A stretch of DNA of 64,000 nucleotides, from contig JACKJT010000001.1 of the NCBI GenBank assembly GCA_020637795.1, positions 682,001-746,000 on the forward strand. Direction: 5' to 3'. This document shows positions 35,350 through 45,236 of the stretch, piece by piece. Under the pieces are notes generated by a model that was not told the DNA's origin, searched no databases, and saw only the letters and a list, made by a program, of their open reading frames with translations. Origin of the DNA: Hoeflea sp. (GTDB lineage Bacteria > Pseudomonadota > Alphaproteobacteria > Rhizobiales > Rhizobiaceae). A program made the position numbers and the translations under genes. Within the stretch, counting starts at the first letter, position 1. The number at the start of each line of letters is the position of its first letter.

Positions 35350-36585
35350 TCAGGACCAGCCGCCGCCATAGGTGACGTAGAAGATGTGAAGACCGATCTG
35401 GCCGACTTTCCGCATCTTCCTGGCCCAGGGCGGGCGGACATAGGTTGCGTGGTAATGGGTCGAAGAGCCGACTTCCTTGAGCCAGATCTTGCCAGCGGTG
35501 GTCGCCAGCGCGATTTCCTCGGCCATGTCCCAGTGCTTGGGCGAACGCACCCGGTCCTTGATACCGTCGCACGCGAAGGAAAACTGGCACCGGTTGCGCC
35601 AGTTGTCATTCTGGTACACCACGCCGCAGACCGTGTTCGGATAGGTCGGATTGCGCACCCGGTTGAGAATCACCTGCGCCACCGCGGCCTGACCCTTGAC
35701 GCTCTCCCCGCGGGCCTCGAAATAGATCCCGGCTGCGAGGCAACGCTGCTCGGCTTCCGAGAAGGTATTGGCCGGCAGGGCGGTCGCTGCCCAGTCATGG
35801 TCGTCCTTGCCCACCGGCGGGATGAAGCGGCCGCGGCGGGTTTCCTCGCGAAGCACCGAGCTGAAGGGGGATTGCTTGGCATAGTCGGGCGCCGGCGGCG
35901 CATAGGCTGTGGCGAGAATATCGGGATTGTCGTTGGTCACCAGGCTCGCCAGAATCGCCGGCACCTGGGGTTCGACCTTGCGCTTGCCGGCGGCATAGAA
36001 CGCGGTGGCGATCTCGATTTCCTTGCCTTTTATGCTGGGCTTGAGGAACGCCATGCTGTTCTTCAATTCAAGCGACGGCCGCAGCAGGCTCGACTGCCGT
36101 TCCAGCACCGAGCCGGCGGAAAAATCCTTGGGCGGCTGCACCGGGGCCACGGCAATGACGCGGCCCTGCTTGAGGTGACGGGTGACGCGATCGGCATCGG
36201 GACGCGGATCGGCGACACCGATCTTGCCCTGGAAGGCGATCTTGTCTCCGTTGGGAAGTGTCACCCCTGCCCCCGAAGCAATGGACGAGGTCAGGATGGG
36301 ATCGGCGAACTCCAGTTCCGCCGCCTGGATCGATCCGGCGGGGGATGCGGTGAGGAAGGTTTTCCAGCGCGCATCCGACCCTTCGCTGCCGGCCAGCATG
36401 GTGGCCATATCGGCATGCGAGGTGACAGTCGGGCTGGACAGGAATGCCGCAAGGCCAAAAACCATGGGCGCAGACAGGCGCGCAAGCCATGAATGGCCGC
36501 TGCCGGACGAACGACGCTTCTGACGCAAAACAAGAACTCCGGAACTCAAGACACCTACACGATACTGTGCCTGAGCATGGAGCAT
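35350..36585 (-). CDS. SleB-type cell wall hydrolase
   Basis: An exported peptidoglycan hydrolase-like protein of 411 residues. The N-terminal part is hydrophobic ([13 protein letters not shown], about 40-53) and likely a signal anchor; the middle (about 60-260) is rhizobial-specific; the C-terminal SleB/Hydrolase_2 domain (about 285-405) carries [24 protein letters not shown], the lysozyme-like motif with the catalytic glutamate, split here across a 24-residue segment, and [10 protein letters not shown]. Cysteines ([13 protein letters not shown]) suggest disulphides outside the cytoplasm. The start is uncertain; GTG near 36558 is another option. Confidence 0.85.
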   Translation of the reverse strand: MLHAQAQYRVGVLSSGVLVLRQKRRSSGSGHSWLARLSAPMVFGLAAFLSSPTVTSHADMATMLAGSEGSDARWKTFLTASPAGSIQAAELEFADPILTSSIASGAGVTLPNGDKIAFQGKIGVADPRPDADRVTRHLKQGRVIAVAPVQPPKDFSAGSVLERQSSLLRPSLELKNSMAFLKPSIKGKEIEIATAFYAAGKRKVEPQVPAILASLVTNDNPDILATAYAPPAPDYAKQSPFSSVLREETRRGRFIPPVGKDDHDWAATALPANTFSEAEQRCLAAGIYFEARGESVKGQAAVAQVILNRVRNPTYPNTVCGVVYQNDNWRNRCQFSFACDGIKDRVRSPKHWDMAEEIALATTAGKIWLKEVGSSTHYHATYVRPPWARKMRKVGQIGLHIFYVTYGGGWS

Positions 36586-36715
36586 TAACCTTGATGGAGC
36601 GTTAATGAGGTCCCCTGAAATGCCACGGCGGTCGAGACCCGCCCCGAACCGGCGATCGATCGCCGTTTTCAGGCGCCGGAATGATGCCGCGCCCGGCTAA
36701 CTGCAGTACTTCCCG

Positions 36716-38224
36716 CTAACCGCTGCGCTTCTTCGGCGCCAGCTTTCCCGACACCGTGCGCCGGGTCGATTTCTTCGGCATCACCGAAGCCCGCTTCGTC
36801 TTGCCGTCCTTGGGCGCGTAGGGATTGTCGCCACTGCGATAGACCACCCGCAAGGGAATTCCCGGCATGTCGAAATCGGCGCGGAGCGAGTTGACCAGAT
36901 AACGGGTGTAGGATTCCGGCACGGCCTCGGGCCTCGTGCAGGAAATCATGAAGCCCGGCGGGCGCGACTTGATCTGGGTCATGTATTTGAGCTTGAGCCG
37001 CCGTCCCGACACGGCCGGCGGCGGATGATGACCCTGGGTGTGATCGAGCCAGCGATTGAGCTTGGCGGTCGAGATGCGCTTGTTCCAGACCTTGTGGACG
37101 AAGGCGATGTTTTCCATCAGCCGGTCGAGACCGTCGCCAGTCTGTCCGGCCACGGTGACGGCGCGGATGCCGCGGATCTGGGGCAGCAGCCGATCGGTCA
37201 TTTCGCGCAGCTCGGCGAGCTTTTCCTGGCGGTTGTCGATCAGGTCCCACTTGTTGAAGGCGATGACGGGCGCCCTGCCCTCGCGGACGACGAGATCGGC
37301 GATCTGCAGATCCTGCTTCTCGAAGGGAATCGTGGAATCGAACACGATGACCACCACTTCGGCAAAGCGGATGGCACGCAGCGCGTCGGCGACCGAGAGC
37401 TTCTCGAGCTTTTCCTGAACGCGGGCCTTGCGGCGCAGACCGGCGGTATCGAACAGCTTGATCTTGCGGCCTTGCCACTCGAAATCGACGGCGATGGAAT
37501 CGCGGGTGATGCCGGCCTCGGGTCCGGTCAGCAGCCGTTCCTCGCCCAAAAACCGGTTGATCAGGGTCGATTTGCCGGCATTCGGGCGGCCGACGATTGC
37601 CACCCTGAGCGGCTTGGTTTCATCGTATTCCGGACCTTCATCCTCGTCATCGGCGTCCCGCGGGATAGCGATATCGACATCGGTGACGGCTTCGGCGAGC
37701 GGATCGTTCTTGGGTGGAAAGCAACGCTCCTCGCCAAAGGCTTCGACAATGGCGTCGCGCAGATCCAGCATACCGCCGCCGTGCTCGGCCGAGATCGGAC
37801 AGGGTTCGCCGAGACCCAGCCTGAAGGCGTCGTACATGCCCGATTCCGATCCCTTGGATTCGGCCTTGTTGGCAACCAGCACCACCGGCTTGCCGCGCTT
37901 TCTCAGGATATCGGCCAGCAATTCGTCGGCGGGCGTCAGCCCGGCCTTGGCGTCGATCAGGAACAGGGCGCCATCGGCCTCGTCCATCGCCGCCTCGCTC
38001 TGGGCGCGCATGCGGCCTTCCAGCGTGTCGGGGCCGGCAACTTCCAGGCCGGCGGTGTCGATCATGCGGAACCTGAGATCGACCAGGCGCGCGTCACCGG
38101 GACGCCGGTCGCGGGTCACGCCCGGTGTATCGTCGACGAGCGCCAGCTTGCGGCCGGCGAGCCGGTTGAACAGGGTCGACTTGCCGACATTGGGGCGCCC
38201 GACAATGGCAAGGGTAATGGTCAT
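36716..38224 (-). CDS. der: Ribosome biogenesis GTPase Der (EngA)
   Basis: Essential tandem GTPase for 50S assembly. The 502-residue product has two G-domains, each with a P-loop (GRPNVGKST near 9 and GRPNAGKST near 213), switch motifs DTAGLE and [10 protein letters not shown], and NKxD-type motifs, followed by the KH-like domain (about 410-490). An acidic linker of about 45 residues separates the domains. It follows the YfgM-like gene by 49 bp, reminiscent of the yfgM-bamB-der order in enterics but without bamB. Confidence 0.96.
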   Translation of the reverse strand: MTITLAIVGRPNVGKSTLFNRLAGRKLALVDDTPGVTRDRRPGDARLVDLRFRMIDTAGLEVAGPDTLEGRMRAQSEAAMDEADGALFLIDAKAGLTPADELLADILRKRGKPVVLVANKAESKGSESGMYDAFRLGLGEPCPISAEHGGGMLDLRDAIVEAFGEERCFPPKNDPLAEAVTDVDIAIPRDADDEDEGPEYDETKPLRVAIVGRPNAGKSTLINRFLGEERLLTGPEAGITRDSIAVDFEWQGRKIKLFDTAGLRRKARVQEKLEKLSVADALRAIRFAEVVVIVFDSTIPFEKQDLQIADLVVREGRAPVIAFNKWDLIDNRQEKLAELREMTDRLLPQIRGIRAVTVAGQTGDGLDRLMENIAFVHKVWNKRISTAKLNRWLDHTQGHHPPPAVSGRRLKLKYMTQIKSRPPGFMISCTRPEAVPESYTRYLVNSLRADFDMPGIPLRVVYRSGDNPYAPKDGKTKRASVMPKKSTRRTVSGKLAPKKRSG

Positions 38225-38273
38225 GATCGTTCCTTGCCCGAGGGCGTCGTCATTGTCCGGATTGGCCGCGCGG

Positions 38274-38945
38274 TCAGGATGCGCCGCCCTTGGCCGCGAT
38301 CATGTCGAGCATGAGCCCGGCGCGGGTCTTGACGCCGTTGGGCGCTTCGTTGTCGGCGGCGATGTCGCCGAACCATTGCGAGGCCTGCTTGAGGTCTCCG
38401 GCGTTGTAGGCGGCAATTCCGAGCGCCTCGCGCGCCGAATGACGGGCCGGATTGCCAGGCACCGCCAGCACTTCGACCTCTGCGGAAACGTCGGCGTAGC
38501 TGCCATTGTCGATCAGCAGGTAGGCCGCGCGCAAACGCGCCGCATCGCGGATCGCCACGGGCTGGGACACGTCCTTGCCGATGGCGGAAAATGCCGAAAT
38601 CGCAGCAGCGGCATCACCGTTGTCGGCCAGAACCGTCGCAGCGCGCATTTTCGCCAGCACCGGATAGGAGCCATAGCCGCTCTTCTCAAGCTCCTGGAAT
38701 TCCGCCAGCGCCGCATCGGTGTTGCCGCTGCGGGCCTTTTCCAGCGCTGCGAGAAACACGTCGCCGGACCTGGCCGCTGTGGTTTCCTTCCAGTACTGCC
38801 AGCCGCGCAGACCGGCGGTGACTGCCACAATGCCGATCGCAACGGCGAGTATGACAAAGCGGAACCGCTTCCACAGCGCCTTCATGTAATCCGAACGCAG
38901 GTCCTCATTGACCTCGCGGATGAATGTCGAATTGTCGTCGGTCAT
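38274..38945 (-). CDS. YfgM-like membrane TPR protein
   Basis: A 223-residue protein with one membrane helix near residue 27-45 ([19 protein letters not shown]) and tetratricopeptide-like repeats after it ([21 protein letters not shown]). This matches the YfgM family that helps envelope-protein biogenesis with the Sec translocon and BamB. ATG 38945 is used; an in-frame upstream start at 38975 is less plausible. It precedes der on the same strand. Confidence 0.85.
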   Translation of the reverse strand: MTDDNSTFIREVNEDLRSDYMKALWKRFRFVILAVAIGIVAVTAGLRGWQYWKETTAARSGDVFLAALEKARSGNTDAALAEFQELEKSGYGSYPVLAKMRAATVLADNGDAAAAISAFSAIGKDVSQPVAIRDAARLRAAYLLIDNGSYADVSAEVEVLAVPGNPARHSAREALGIAAYNAGDLKQASQWFGDIAADNEAPNGVKTRAGLMLDMIAAKGGAS

Positions 38946-39076
38946 CGCGTCACCGGCCAGAGCCGGCCCTCTCAAATTCGTGCCGCAAGCGGCGTTGTGT
39001 GGGGCCTTCTAGCCGATTTTACGGCTTCTGTAAGGGGGTACGGCGTCGAAAGCGTTCCACTGCCCGGGCAAACCGA

Positions 39077-39664
39077 TCACATTCCAATGATCGGCGGCAC
39101 CCCGATCAGCAATTTGTGGAGCACCACCACGAAGAGCACATAGAGGACGAGGCCACCGACGACGGCAATGACATCCCATTTCAACGGGCCCGCCACGGGA
39201 TTGCGGGTAAGGCCGGCCAGCAGGCGCTTCTTTTCCGAAATCCGGTCGAAAACCGCCCAGACCAGGAAACTGCCGAACAGCAACACCGACGCCAGATCGC
39301 CATTGACCAGAAGATGGGCCAGTGCCCAGATCTTCACGCCAAGCAGCATCGGGTGCTTGACGGCGGCCTTGATGCGTCCGGCCGGCACTTGCGAGGCGAC
39401 CAGCAGAATCATGACCGGCAGCATCAACAGCGCCACGACATGGCTCATCCAGGCCGGCGCCACCCAGAACACCACCGGATCCTGCCGCGCGATGCCATAG
39501 CCCCAGACAAGGATGACAAAGCCCGCGATCGAGATCAGTGCATAGATGCCCTTCCAGGCATTCAGGCCACGCTTGTCAATCTGCGCCTGACGCCAGGCAG
39601 GCGCCACGATCCGGACCGAATGTATCCCCAAAAACAGCACCAGTCCGACAATGAGCCAGATCAT
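39077..39664 (-). CDS. NnrU family membrane protein
   Basis: A 195-residue multi-span inner membrane protein of the NnrU family, first found in denitrification gene clusters. It has about six hydrophobic helices and the early HSVRIVAPAWR segment. The family name does not establish a role in nitric oxide metabolism here; no denitrification genes are nearby. ATG 39664 is the first good start; the longer frame further upstream encodes an unrelated low-complexity stretch. Confidence 0.85.
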   Translation of the reverse strand: MIWLIVGLVLFLGIHSVRIVAPAWRQAQIDKRGLNAWKGIYALISIAGFVILVWGYGIARQDPVVFWVAPAWMSHVVALLMLPVMILLVASQVPAGRIKAAVKHPMLLGVKIWALAHLLVNGDLASVLLFGSFLVWAVFDRISEKKRLLAGLTRNPVAGPLKWDVIAVVGGLVLYVLFVVVLHKLLIGVPPIIGM

Positions 39665-39795
39665 TCTTGTTCTCCAAATCCTGCTGCAGGCCTTTGCCGC
39701 CCGCTCTTGCGCCGACCATAGACCGGACGCGGTTGCATGAGAAGCTTGCGAGCCCGGTATTTGTGTCGCGGCCCGGTCTGGTTCAAGATGGGCCG

Positions 39796-40131
39796 ATGGA
39801 ACCCGATCTTGTTGCCGCTCGCAGGCGGCTCGATGAAAAGAAGCGCGATCTCGAGCGCATGTCGGCGCTGAGCCAGGAAGCCCGCGCTCCGGTGATGCTC
39901 GACCAGCAGTCGGTCGGCCGGTTGTCTCGCATGGACGCGATGCAGGGCCAGGCAATGGCCGCGGCCCAGGAACGGGCGCGCAAGCGCGATCTGGTGCGCA
40001 TCGAGATGGCGGAGCGTCGGCTTGCGGAAGGGGACTATGGCTGGTGCGCGGATTGCGGCGAAGCCATTCCGGACAAGCGGCTGGAAATCGATCCGATGGC
40101 GGAGAAGTGCGTTCGCTGCGCTTCCGGCTAG
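39796..40131 (+). CDS. DksA/TraR-type zinc finger protein
   Basis: A 111-residue DksA-family protein. A coiled-coil N-terminal part (RRLDEKKRDLERM) precedes the C4 zinc finger CADCGEAI plus KCVRC near the C-terminus. DksA-type proteins bind RNA polymerase in the secondary channel. This one is shorter than DksA and lacks the DxxDxA tip typical of ppGpp cofactors as far as I can see, so it is a TraR-like or YbiI-like member. ATG 39796 is chosen because it opens the family domain. Divergent from nnrU. Confidence 0.85.
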   Translation: MEPDLVAARRRLDEKKRDLERMSALSQEARAPVMLDQQSVGRLSRMDAMQGQAMAAAQERARKRDLVRIEMAERRLAEGDYGWCADCGEAIPDKRLEIDPMAEKCVRCASG

Positions 40132-40211
40132 GGCTTTCACACCAGCGCCTTATTTGGGCGGCACAAAACCGCGACGTTTTCAGTCACGCGTAACACCGGG
40201 CCGCACACAGC

Positions 40212-41228
40212 ATGTTTTCAGTCAAACCCCTCCCCGCACTGTCAAGAAAAGCAAGGCAGACCGCCCGGACAGTCTCGATGGCGGCGGGGTTCGGCATGCT
40301 GGCCTGCACCGTTTCGCTGGCCGGCGACGCTTCGGAGCAACTGGTGCTGATTTCCTTCGATGGCGCCCATGACAACCGGCTGTGGGACCGCAGCCTCGAC
40401 ATGGCGAACCGCAGCGGCGCCAAGTTTACCTATTTCCTGTCCTGCACCTTCCTGATGAGCAAGGCCGACCGCGGGTCCTACTCCGCGCCGGGCCATTCCG
40501 CGGGACGGTCGAATGTCGGTTTTGCCCGCGACAAGGCCGACGTTCTGACCCGGCTCGGCCATATCTGGTCGGCCTACCAGTCCGGCCACGAGATCGGCAG
40601 CCATGGCTGCGGGCACTTCGATGGAAAGAACTGGGGCAAGTCGGACTGGCTGAGCGAGTTCGACCAGTTCGACGCGGCCTTGGCAAATGCGTGGACGAGG
40701 AACGGTGCGGAGACGCCCTCCGGCTGGGCCAGGTTGGCCAGATCAGGTATCAGGGGATTTCGCGCGCCGTATCTGTCGACGGGTGACGGGCTTTACGCGG
40801 CGCTCGCGGCGCGCGGTTTCGCCTATGACGCCAGTACGGTCTCGAAGGGACCCGTGTCGCCCGATTTCAGCAAGCCGACCGCGCGATTTGCCCTGCCGCT
40901 GATCCCGGAGGGACCGCGGCAGCGCCCCATCATCGCGATGGACTACAACCTGTTTGTCCGCCATTCCGCCGGGCTTGAAACTCCATCGAAATCCAAGGAG
41001 TTCGAAGAGCGGGCGCTCAGCGCGTTCCGCGCCGCTTTCGAGGCCGAGTATTCCGGCGCGCGGCGGCCGCTGCAGCTGGGCTTTCACTTCGTCGAAATGA
41101 ACGGCGGCGCCTACTGGAATGCGCTTGAGCGGTTCGTTACCGAGACCTGCGGCCAGCCCGATGTCGCCTGCGTGACCTATGAGGAGGCCGTGCGGAGGCT
41201 GAGGCCGGCGGACGGTTCGGCGAGCTGA
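40212..41228 (+). CDS. Polysaccharide deacetylase-like exported protein
   Basis: A 338-residue protein with a signal peptide (about 1-38) and a NodB-like fold. SFDGAHDN (near 48) and HEIGSHGCGHFDG (with HxxxH-type metal ligands, near 125) match deacetylase motifs, and FRAPYLSTG (about 182) fits motif 3. The sequence is far from peptidoglycan deacetylases, so substrate is unknown. Its stop codon lies directly against the inverted-repeat element. Confidence 0.82.
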   Translation: MFSVKPLPALSRKARQTARTVSMAAGFGMLACTVSLAGDASEQLVLISFDGAHDNRLWDRSLDMANRSGAKFTYFLSCTFLMSKADRGSYSAPGHSAGRSNVGFARDKADVLTRLGHIWSAYQSGHEIGSHGCGHFDGKNWGKSDWLSEFDQFDAALANAWTRNGAETPSGWARLARSGIRGFRAPYLSTGDGLYAALAARGFAYDASTVSKGPVSPDFSKPTARFALPLIPEGPRQRPIIAMDYNLFVRHSAGLETPSKSKEFEERALSAFRAAFEAEYSGARRPLQLGFHFVEMNGGAYWNALERFVTETCGQPDVACVTYEEAVRRLRPADGSAS

Positions 41229-41543
41229 TCTAGAGCCGATCATCTTTAGATGGAATCGTTTGAACGCCGGGATTTCGTGGTCTGGCTAGAAGCGTGAGGC
41301 GACGCGGCGCGAGCGCCGTTAGCCTCGCGCGACGCCGTCCAGGGCGCGAAAGACCAAGTTCAGGCGATTATGATGGTTTGAGTCTGGCCTGACTGCCCGC
41401 TCCGCCTAGCTTGGACGTCTTTTCCGCGCCAGCGTCGTCAAAGTCCTCGCACGATGCACTGCATCGCGCTTGCGGCTTTTCCTAGCTGGCACGAAAAATC
41501 CTGTCCATCAAATCGCTTCCAGCTAAAGATGATCGGCTCTAGA
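41229..41543. mobile_element. Non-coding inverted-repeat element (MITE/RIME-like)
   Basis: A 315-bp non-coding unit with terminal inverted repeats: the outermost 21 bp (41229-41249 and 41523-41543, core AGCCGATCATCTTTAG) are perfect and similarity extends to about 31 bp. CTAG occurs within both termini (41230-41233 and 41539-41542) and may represent a duplicated target. The interior has GC-rich hairpins (GAGGC/GCCTC near 41296-41326) and CGATGC act GCATCG near 41452. No ORF of note. It resembles rhizobial intergenic mosaic elements in kind; it fills the deacetylase-bacA gap of 334 bp. Confidence 0.7.
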
Positions 41544-41562
41544 AACCTGCCCGCCGAAACTC

Positions 41563-42885
41563 TCACCGCTTTGGATCTTCCAGCGTCTGGACTTCGTCCG
41601 GACCGCCTTCACCCGGGGTCGGATCCGGGATCGGCTGAACGAAGCCGCCGCCAGCAAGATAGTCGCGCTCGATATCATCCAGTTCCTGCCCGCGGAACAC
41701 GGCTTCGAAAGCGTGCAGGCGCTTGTAGATGGAGATCAGCTCGACAATCGTGGTCCAGGAGTTGATCAGGAACTGGAAGGAGTTCGAGACCTGGCCGAAC
41801 GCGGTCAGGATCTGCTGCCAGATGCCGAGCGTGATCTTGCCCGTAACGATGGTCGGCACGAGCAGCACGTGGACGTAGATGTTGTCGGCCTGAAGGTAGA
41901 AGCCGCGGGCGATGTTGAAGTACATGTAGTGAAAATAGAGCCGGAAATAATTCTGCCGGACATCATCGAAGAGCTGACGCGCGGTGGGCGGCTGGGCGCG
42001 GCTTGCATCATCCTCGCCGTAGACCAGTTCCTTGCGGTAGGCAGCCTCGACGCGCTGATTGCGGAATTCCAGTCCGGGCAGCTTGATGCCCACCAAGGCA
42101 AGCAGGCCGGTGCCGAAGGCTGCCCAGAACAGCAGCGCTATGAACAGCGCGTGGGGAATGGCGCCGACAATCGGCAGTTCGGTCACGTACTGGGACAGCG
42201 ACCAGAGGATCGGCAGAAACGCCACCAGCGTCATGATCGCGTCAACGAAGGCCACGCCAAGACCTTCCATGATCGAGGCGAAGCGCATGGTGTCTTCCTG
42301 CACACGCTGCGAGGCGCCTTCGATGTTGCGGACACGGGGCCAGCGCTCCATGTAGAAATCGTTCATCGCCGTGCGCCAGCGGAACACATAATGGCTGACG
42401 AAAAAGCGGGTGACGACGTAGACGGCGGTCGAGATGAAGGCGATCTGCACGAAGATCAGGATCAGGCCATAGAGATCCGCCTGGGAGACCGATCCATCGC
42501 CGGTCAGCGCCTGCTGGAACTGGTCGAAGAACGGCCGGCGCCAGTTGTTGAGCGCGACCGAGACCTGCACGCCGAAATAGGTGGTGAACAGAATGAAGAC
42601 CGAGCCGAGGATCGACCAGAGCTGCCATTTGTGCGGAGAATAGATGAACCAGAAGGCGGCGAATGCCAGCGACCAGGTGGTGTAGAACACATAGAACCAG
42701 AGGAAGGACTGGGTGTAGAAATAACTCAGTCCGACGATCGGCTCGCCTTCAGGTTCGGGCAAGGCGAAGCCCAGGGCCGCGCCAACCGTATCGCCCGCCC
42801 CATACCAGACAAGGATCCCCAGCCCTGCCCAGAGCAGAACAGACGGGAAGAAGATTTTCGGTTTCGGGAAGAATGATTCAAACAC
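41563..42885 (-). CDS. bacA: SbmA/BacA-type peptide antibiotic transporter
   Basis: Inner-membrane importer of peptides such as microcins and bleomycin; in Sinorhizobium and Brucella BacA is needed for persistent host infection. The 440-residue product matches SbmA/BacA in length, with about seven to eight helices, the early [18 protein letters not shown], the conserved [20 protein letters not shown] (20 residues) and the [12 protein letters not shown] segment. It begins beside the inverted-repeat element on its 3' side. Confidence 0.93.
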   Translation of the reverse strand: MFESFFPKPKIFFPSVLLWAGLGILVWYGAGDTVGAALGFALPEPEGEPIVGLSYFYTQSFLWFYVFYTTWSLAFAAFWFIYSPHKWQLWSILGSVFILFTTYFGVQVSVALNNWRRPFFDQFQQALTGDGSVSQADLYGLILIFVQIAFISTAVYVVTRFFVSHYVFRWRTAMNDFYMERWPRVRNIEGASQRVQEDTMRFASIMEGLGVAFVDAIMTLVAFLPILWSLSQYVTELPIVGAIPHALFIALLFWAAFGTGLLALVGIKLPGLEFRNQRVEAAYRKELVYGEDDASRAQPPTARQLFDDVRQNYFRLYFHYMYFNIARGFYLQADNIYVHVLLVPTIVTGKITLGIWQQILTAFGQVSNSFQFLINSWTTIVELISIYKRLHAFEAVFRGQELDDIERDYLAGGGFVQPIPDPTPGEGGPDEVQTLEDPKR

Positions 42886-43082
42886 GGGCGGGATCCTGAA
42901 CTGTGCCCTGTCTGGCAGGACGTGATTCGTCGTGAGTTGGTCAAATACCTAGGACACCGGGAGAAATACGGCAATCCGGGTCCATCAGGCATCACTGCAA
43001 TGTGCTAAAACAATGGCCCATCCCATCAATGCCGATCACAACGATGTGACGGGATGGCGGATGCCCGAAAGGCAAAGCGGGT

Positions 43083-44276
43083 TCAGGCTGCACGCGGCCT
43101 TGAGAACACAAGCACGATGGCGCCGGCGGCAAGCAACCCCGCCGCCGCGGCAAGGCTTGCCCAGGTGTAGGTCCCGGACCAGTCGGCGAGGTAGCCGGCA
43201 ACAAGCGGGCCGAGGATCTGGCCGGTTCCAAAGGCCGCCGTCATCAAGGCAAGCGCCCGCCGCGGGCTTTCCGCGGCCAGCTGGCGGCCGACCTGAAGTC
43301 CGAAGGCCGTGACCATGATGAAGGTGGCGCCAAGAAGCACGCCGCCGACAATCGGCCCGGCGGGCAGCGGCACGAGAACGCTTGCCGCCACGCCGAGCGC
43401 TTCGACCAGGCAGCCGAGCGCGAAGACATTGACCAGCCCGACGCGCCGGACCGCGGGCATCCAGTAGGCCACCGATGGTGCTGCGGCGATGCCGGTTGCG
43501 AGCCAGACGCCCGCCTCGAACAGCGAGGATCCGCCGCCATCGCGGACAATGGCAACGAGGAAGGTCGCGGTGACGATGTAGCCGAAGCCGAAGATGCCGT
43601 AGGCAATGGTCAGGGCCAGCAGCGCCGGTGTCCAGACCAGCGGAGGCTCCTTTTTCGCCGGGCCGGGACGCACGACGTCCCGCGGCAGGTAACGGGTCAC
43701 AAACGCCAGACCGATAAAGGCCAGCAGCGCCGCCATGATCCAGGCCATGCGCCAGCCGCTGTCGGCCAGGATGATCAGGCCGAACATGATGGCGGATATC
43801 GCAATGCCGAAACCGACACCGCCGAAATGCGACGACTGGACCCAGGGCTTTCCCGCCGCAAGACCGTGCGAGAGCACGATCGCCGAGGTGAAGATCATGA
43901 CGAAGGCGCTGGCGAGACCGGCGAGAAAACGGATGGCGGCAAGAACGATGAAATTGCTCGACAGGCCCATGGCCAGCAGAAGCAGCGCGGTGGCAACCAG
44001 TCCCGTCAGCGCGACCTTGCGCTCGATGCCTTCGGCCCAGCCATAGGCGGCGAGAATCGCGCCGAGCAGGTAGCCGGCGTAATTGGCCGAAGCGATCCAG
44101 CCGGCCTCGGCAGGACCAAGGCCGAGACCCGCCATCATCGCCGGCAGCACCGGAGTGTAGAAAAACCGCCCCAGGCCCATCGCCACTGCCATCGCCACGG
44201 CCCCGGCAAGGGCGGTGCGAAGCACGGTCGTGTCTGCTGGAAGGGCGATCGAAACAGGCTTTGGAGAGCTGGTCAT
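43083..44276 (-). CDS. YbfB/YjiJ family MFS transporter
   Basis: A 397-residue twelve-helix major facilitator transporter of the YbfB/YjiJ type, with the early ALAGAVAMAVAMGLGRFFYTP (split for length) whose LGRFFYTPVLP segment is a family signature. Substrate unknown. ATG 44276 is chosen over 44327 because it begins the family N-terminus. It is divergent from bdhA, 186 bp away. Confidence 0.85.
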   Translation of the reverse strand: MTSSPKPVSIALPADTTVLRTALAGAVAMAVAMGLGRFFYTPVLPAMMAGLGLGPAEAGWIASANYAGYLLGAILAAYGWAEGIERKVALTGLVATALLLLAMGLSSNFIVLAAIRFLAGLASAFVMIFTSAIVLSHGLAAGKPWVQSSHFGGVGFGIAISAIMFGLIILADSGWRMAWIMAALLAFIGLAFVTRYLPRDVVRPGPAKKEPPLVWTPALLALTIAYGIFGFGYIVTATFLVAIVRDGGGSSLFEAGVWLATGIAAAPSVAYWMPAVRRVGLVNVFALGCLVEALGVAASVLVPLPAGPIVGGVLLGATFIMVTAFGLQVGRQLAAESPRRALALMTAAFGTGQILGPLVAGYLADWSGTYTWASLAAAAGLLAAGAIVLVFSRPRAA

Positions 44277-44462
44277 GGCACGTGAAGGTGGGGATTGGGA
44301 AACGGGCGGACTTTTAAAAACCTTCAATGAACCCGAAACCGCGGCGAGGCAAGCGTGACGGGCCCGGACCCGCCGATTTGTCGGCTGCTCTCCAAGAGTT
44401 GATTGGAACCTTTCTTATCGATACCTATTTGTGCATTGCAGCATTCAAGAAAGGATATTGCC

Positions 44463-45236
44463 ATGAAAACCGTTATCATCACCGGATCGACCAGCGGGAT
44501 AGGCCTGGGGATTGCCGAGAATTTTGCGCTCTCCGGATACAATGTCGTGCTCAACGGCCTGGGCAAGCAGGACGAAATCGAGGCAACCCGGGCGCGGCTG
44601 GCGGCGCTTGGCGCGGGCGAAGTGATTTTTCACGGCGCCAACATGCTCAAGCCCGACGAAATCGCCGATCTGGTCAAAACCGCGGAGGCGAAATTCGGCC
44701 ACATCGACGTCATCGTTCCCAATGCCGGTATCCAGCATGTCGAGAAGATCGAGGATTTTCCGCCGGAAAAATGGGATGCGATCATCGGCATCAACCTGAG
44801 TTCGGCGTTCCACCTGATCCGTGCCGCCATGCCGGGAATGAAGAAAAACGGCTTTGGCCGGATCATCGCGATCGCGTCGGCGCACGGGCTGGTCGCCTCC
44901 CCCTACAAGAGCGCCTACGTGGCGGCCAAGCACGGCATTCTGGGGCTGATCAAGACCGTGGCGCTGGAAGGCGCGGAATTCGGCGTCACCGCCAACGCCA
45001 TCTGCCCCGGTTATGTCGAGACACCGCTGGTGACCGGCCAGATCGCCGATACCGCCAAGGCGCGCAACATGACCGAAGATGAGGTCATCAACGAGGTCAT
45101 TCTCAAGGCGCAGCCGACGAAGAAGTTCGTGCAGGTCGGCCAGATTGCGGCGCTGGCCAGTTACCTGGCTTCCGACCAGGCGGCACAGATCACCGGCGCC
45201 GCCTTGCCGATGGATGGCGGCTGGACCGCGCAATGA
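44463..45236 (+). CDS. bdhA: 3-hydroxybutyrate dehydrogenase
   Basis: Oxidises D-3-hydroxybutyrate to acetoacetate in polyhydroxybutyrate use. The 257-residue short-chain dehydrogenase has TGSTSGIGLGIA, and the catalytic Asn111, Ser139, Tyr152 and Lys156. IQHVEKIEDFPPEKWD and the C-terminus LPMDGGWTAQ match BdhA. AAGGA eight bases upstream supports ATG 44463. It overlaps the patatin gene by 4 bp. In Sinorhizobium meliloti bdhA is known in an operon with xdhA2-xdhB2, the arrangement seen here with one extra gene. Confidence 0.95.
   Translation: MKTVIITGSTSGIGLGIAENFALSGYNVVLNGLGKQDEIEATRARLAALGAGEVIFHGANMLKPDEIADLVKTAEAKFGHIDVIVPNAGIQHVEKIEDFPPEKWDAIIGINLSSAFHLIRAAMPGMKKNGFGRIIAIASAHGLVASPYKSAYVAAKHGILGLIKTVALEGAEFGVTANAICPGYVETPLVTGQIADTAKARNMTEDEVINEVILKAQPTKKFVQVGQIAALASYLASDQAAQITGAALPMDGGWTAQ

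Noticed and set aside
36669..37478. Second minus-strand frame over der
   Set aside because: A frame-shifted shadow of der; der itself is intact.
39667..39795. Upstream extension of the DksA-like gene
   Set aside because: The first 43 residues do not fit the family and ATG 39796 starts the domain.
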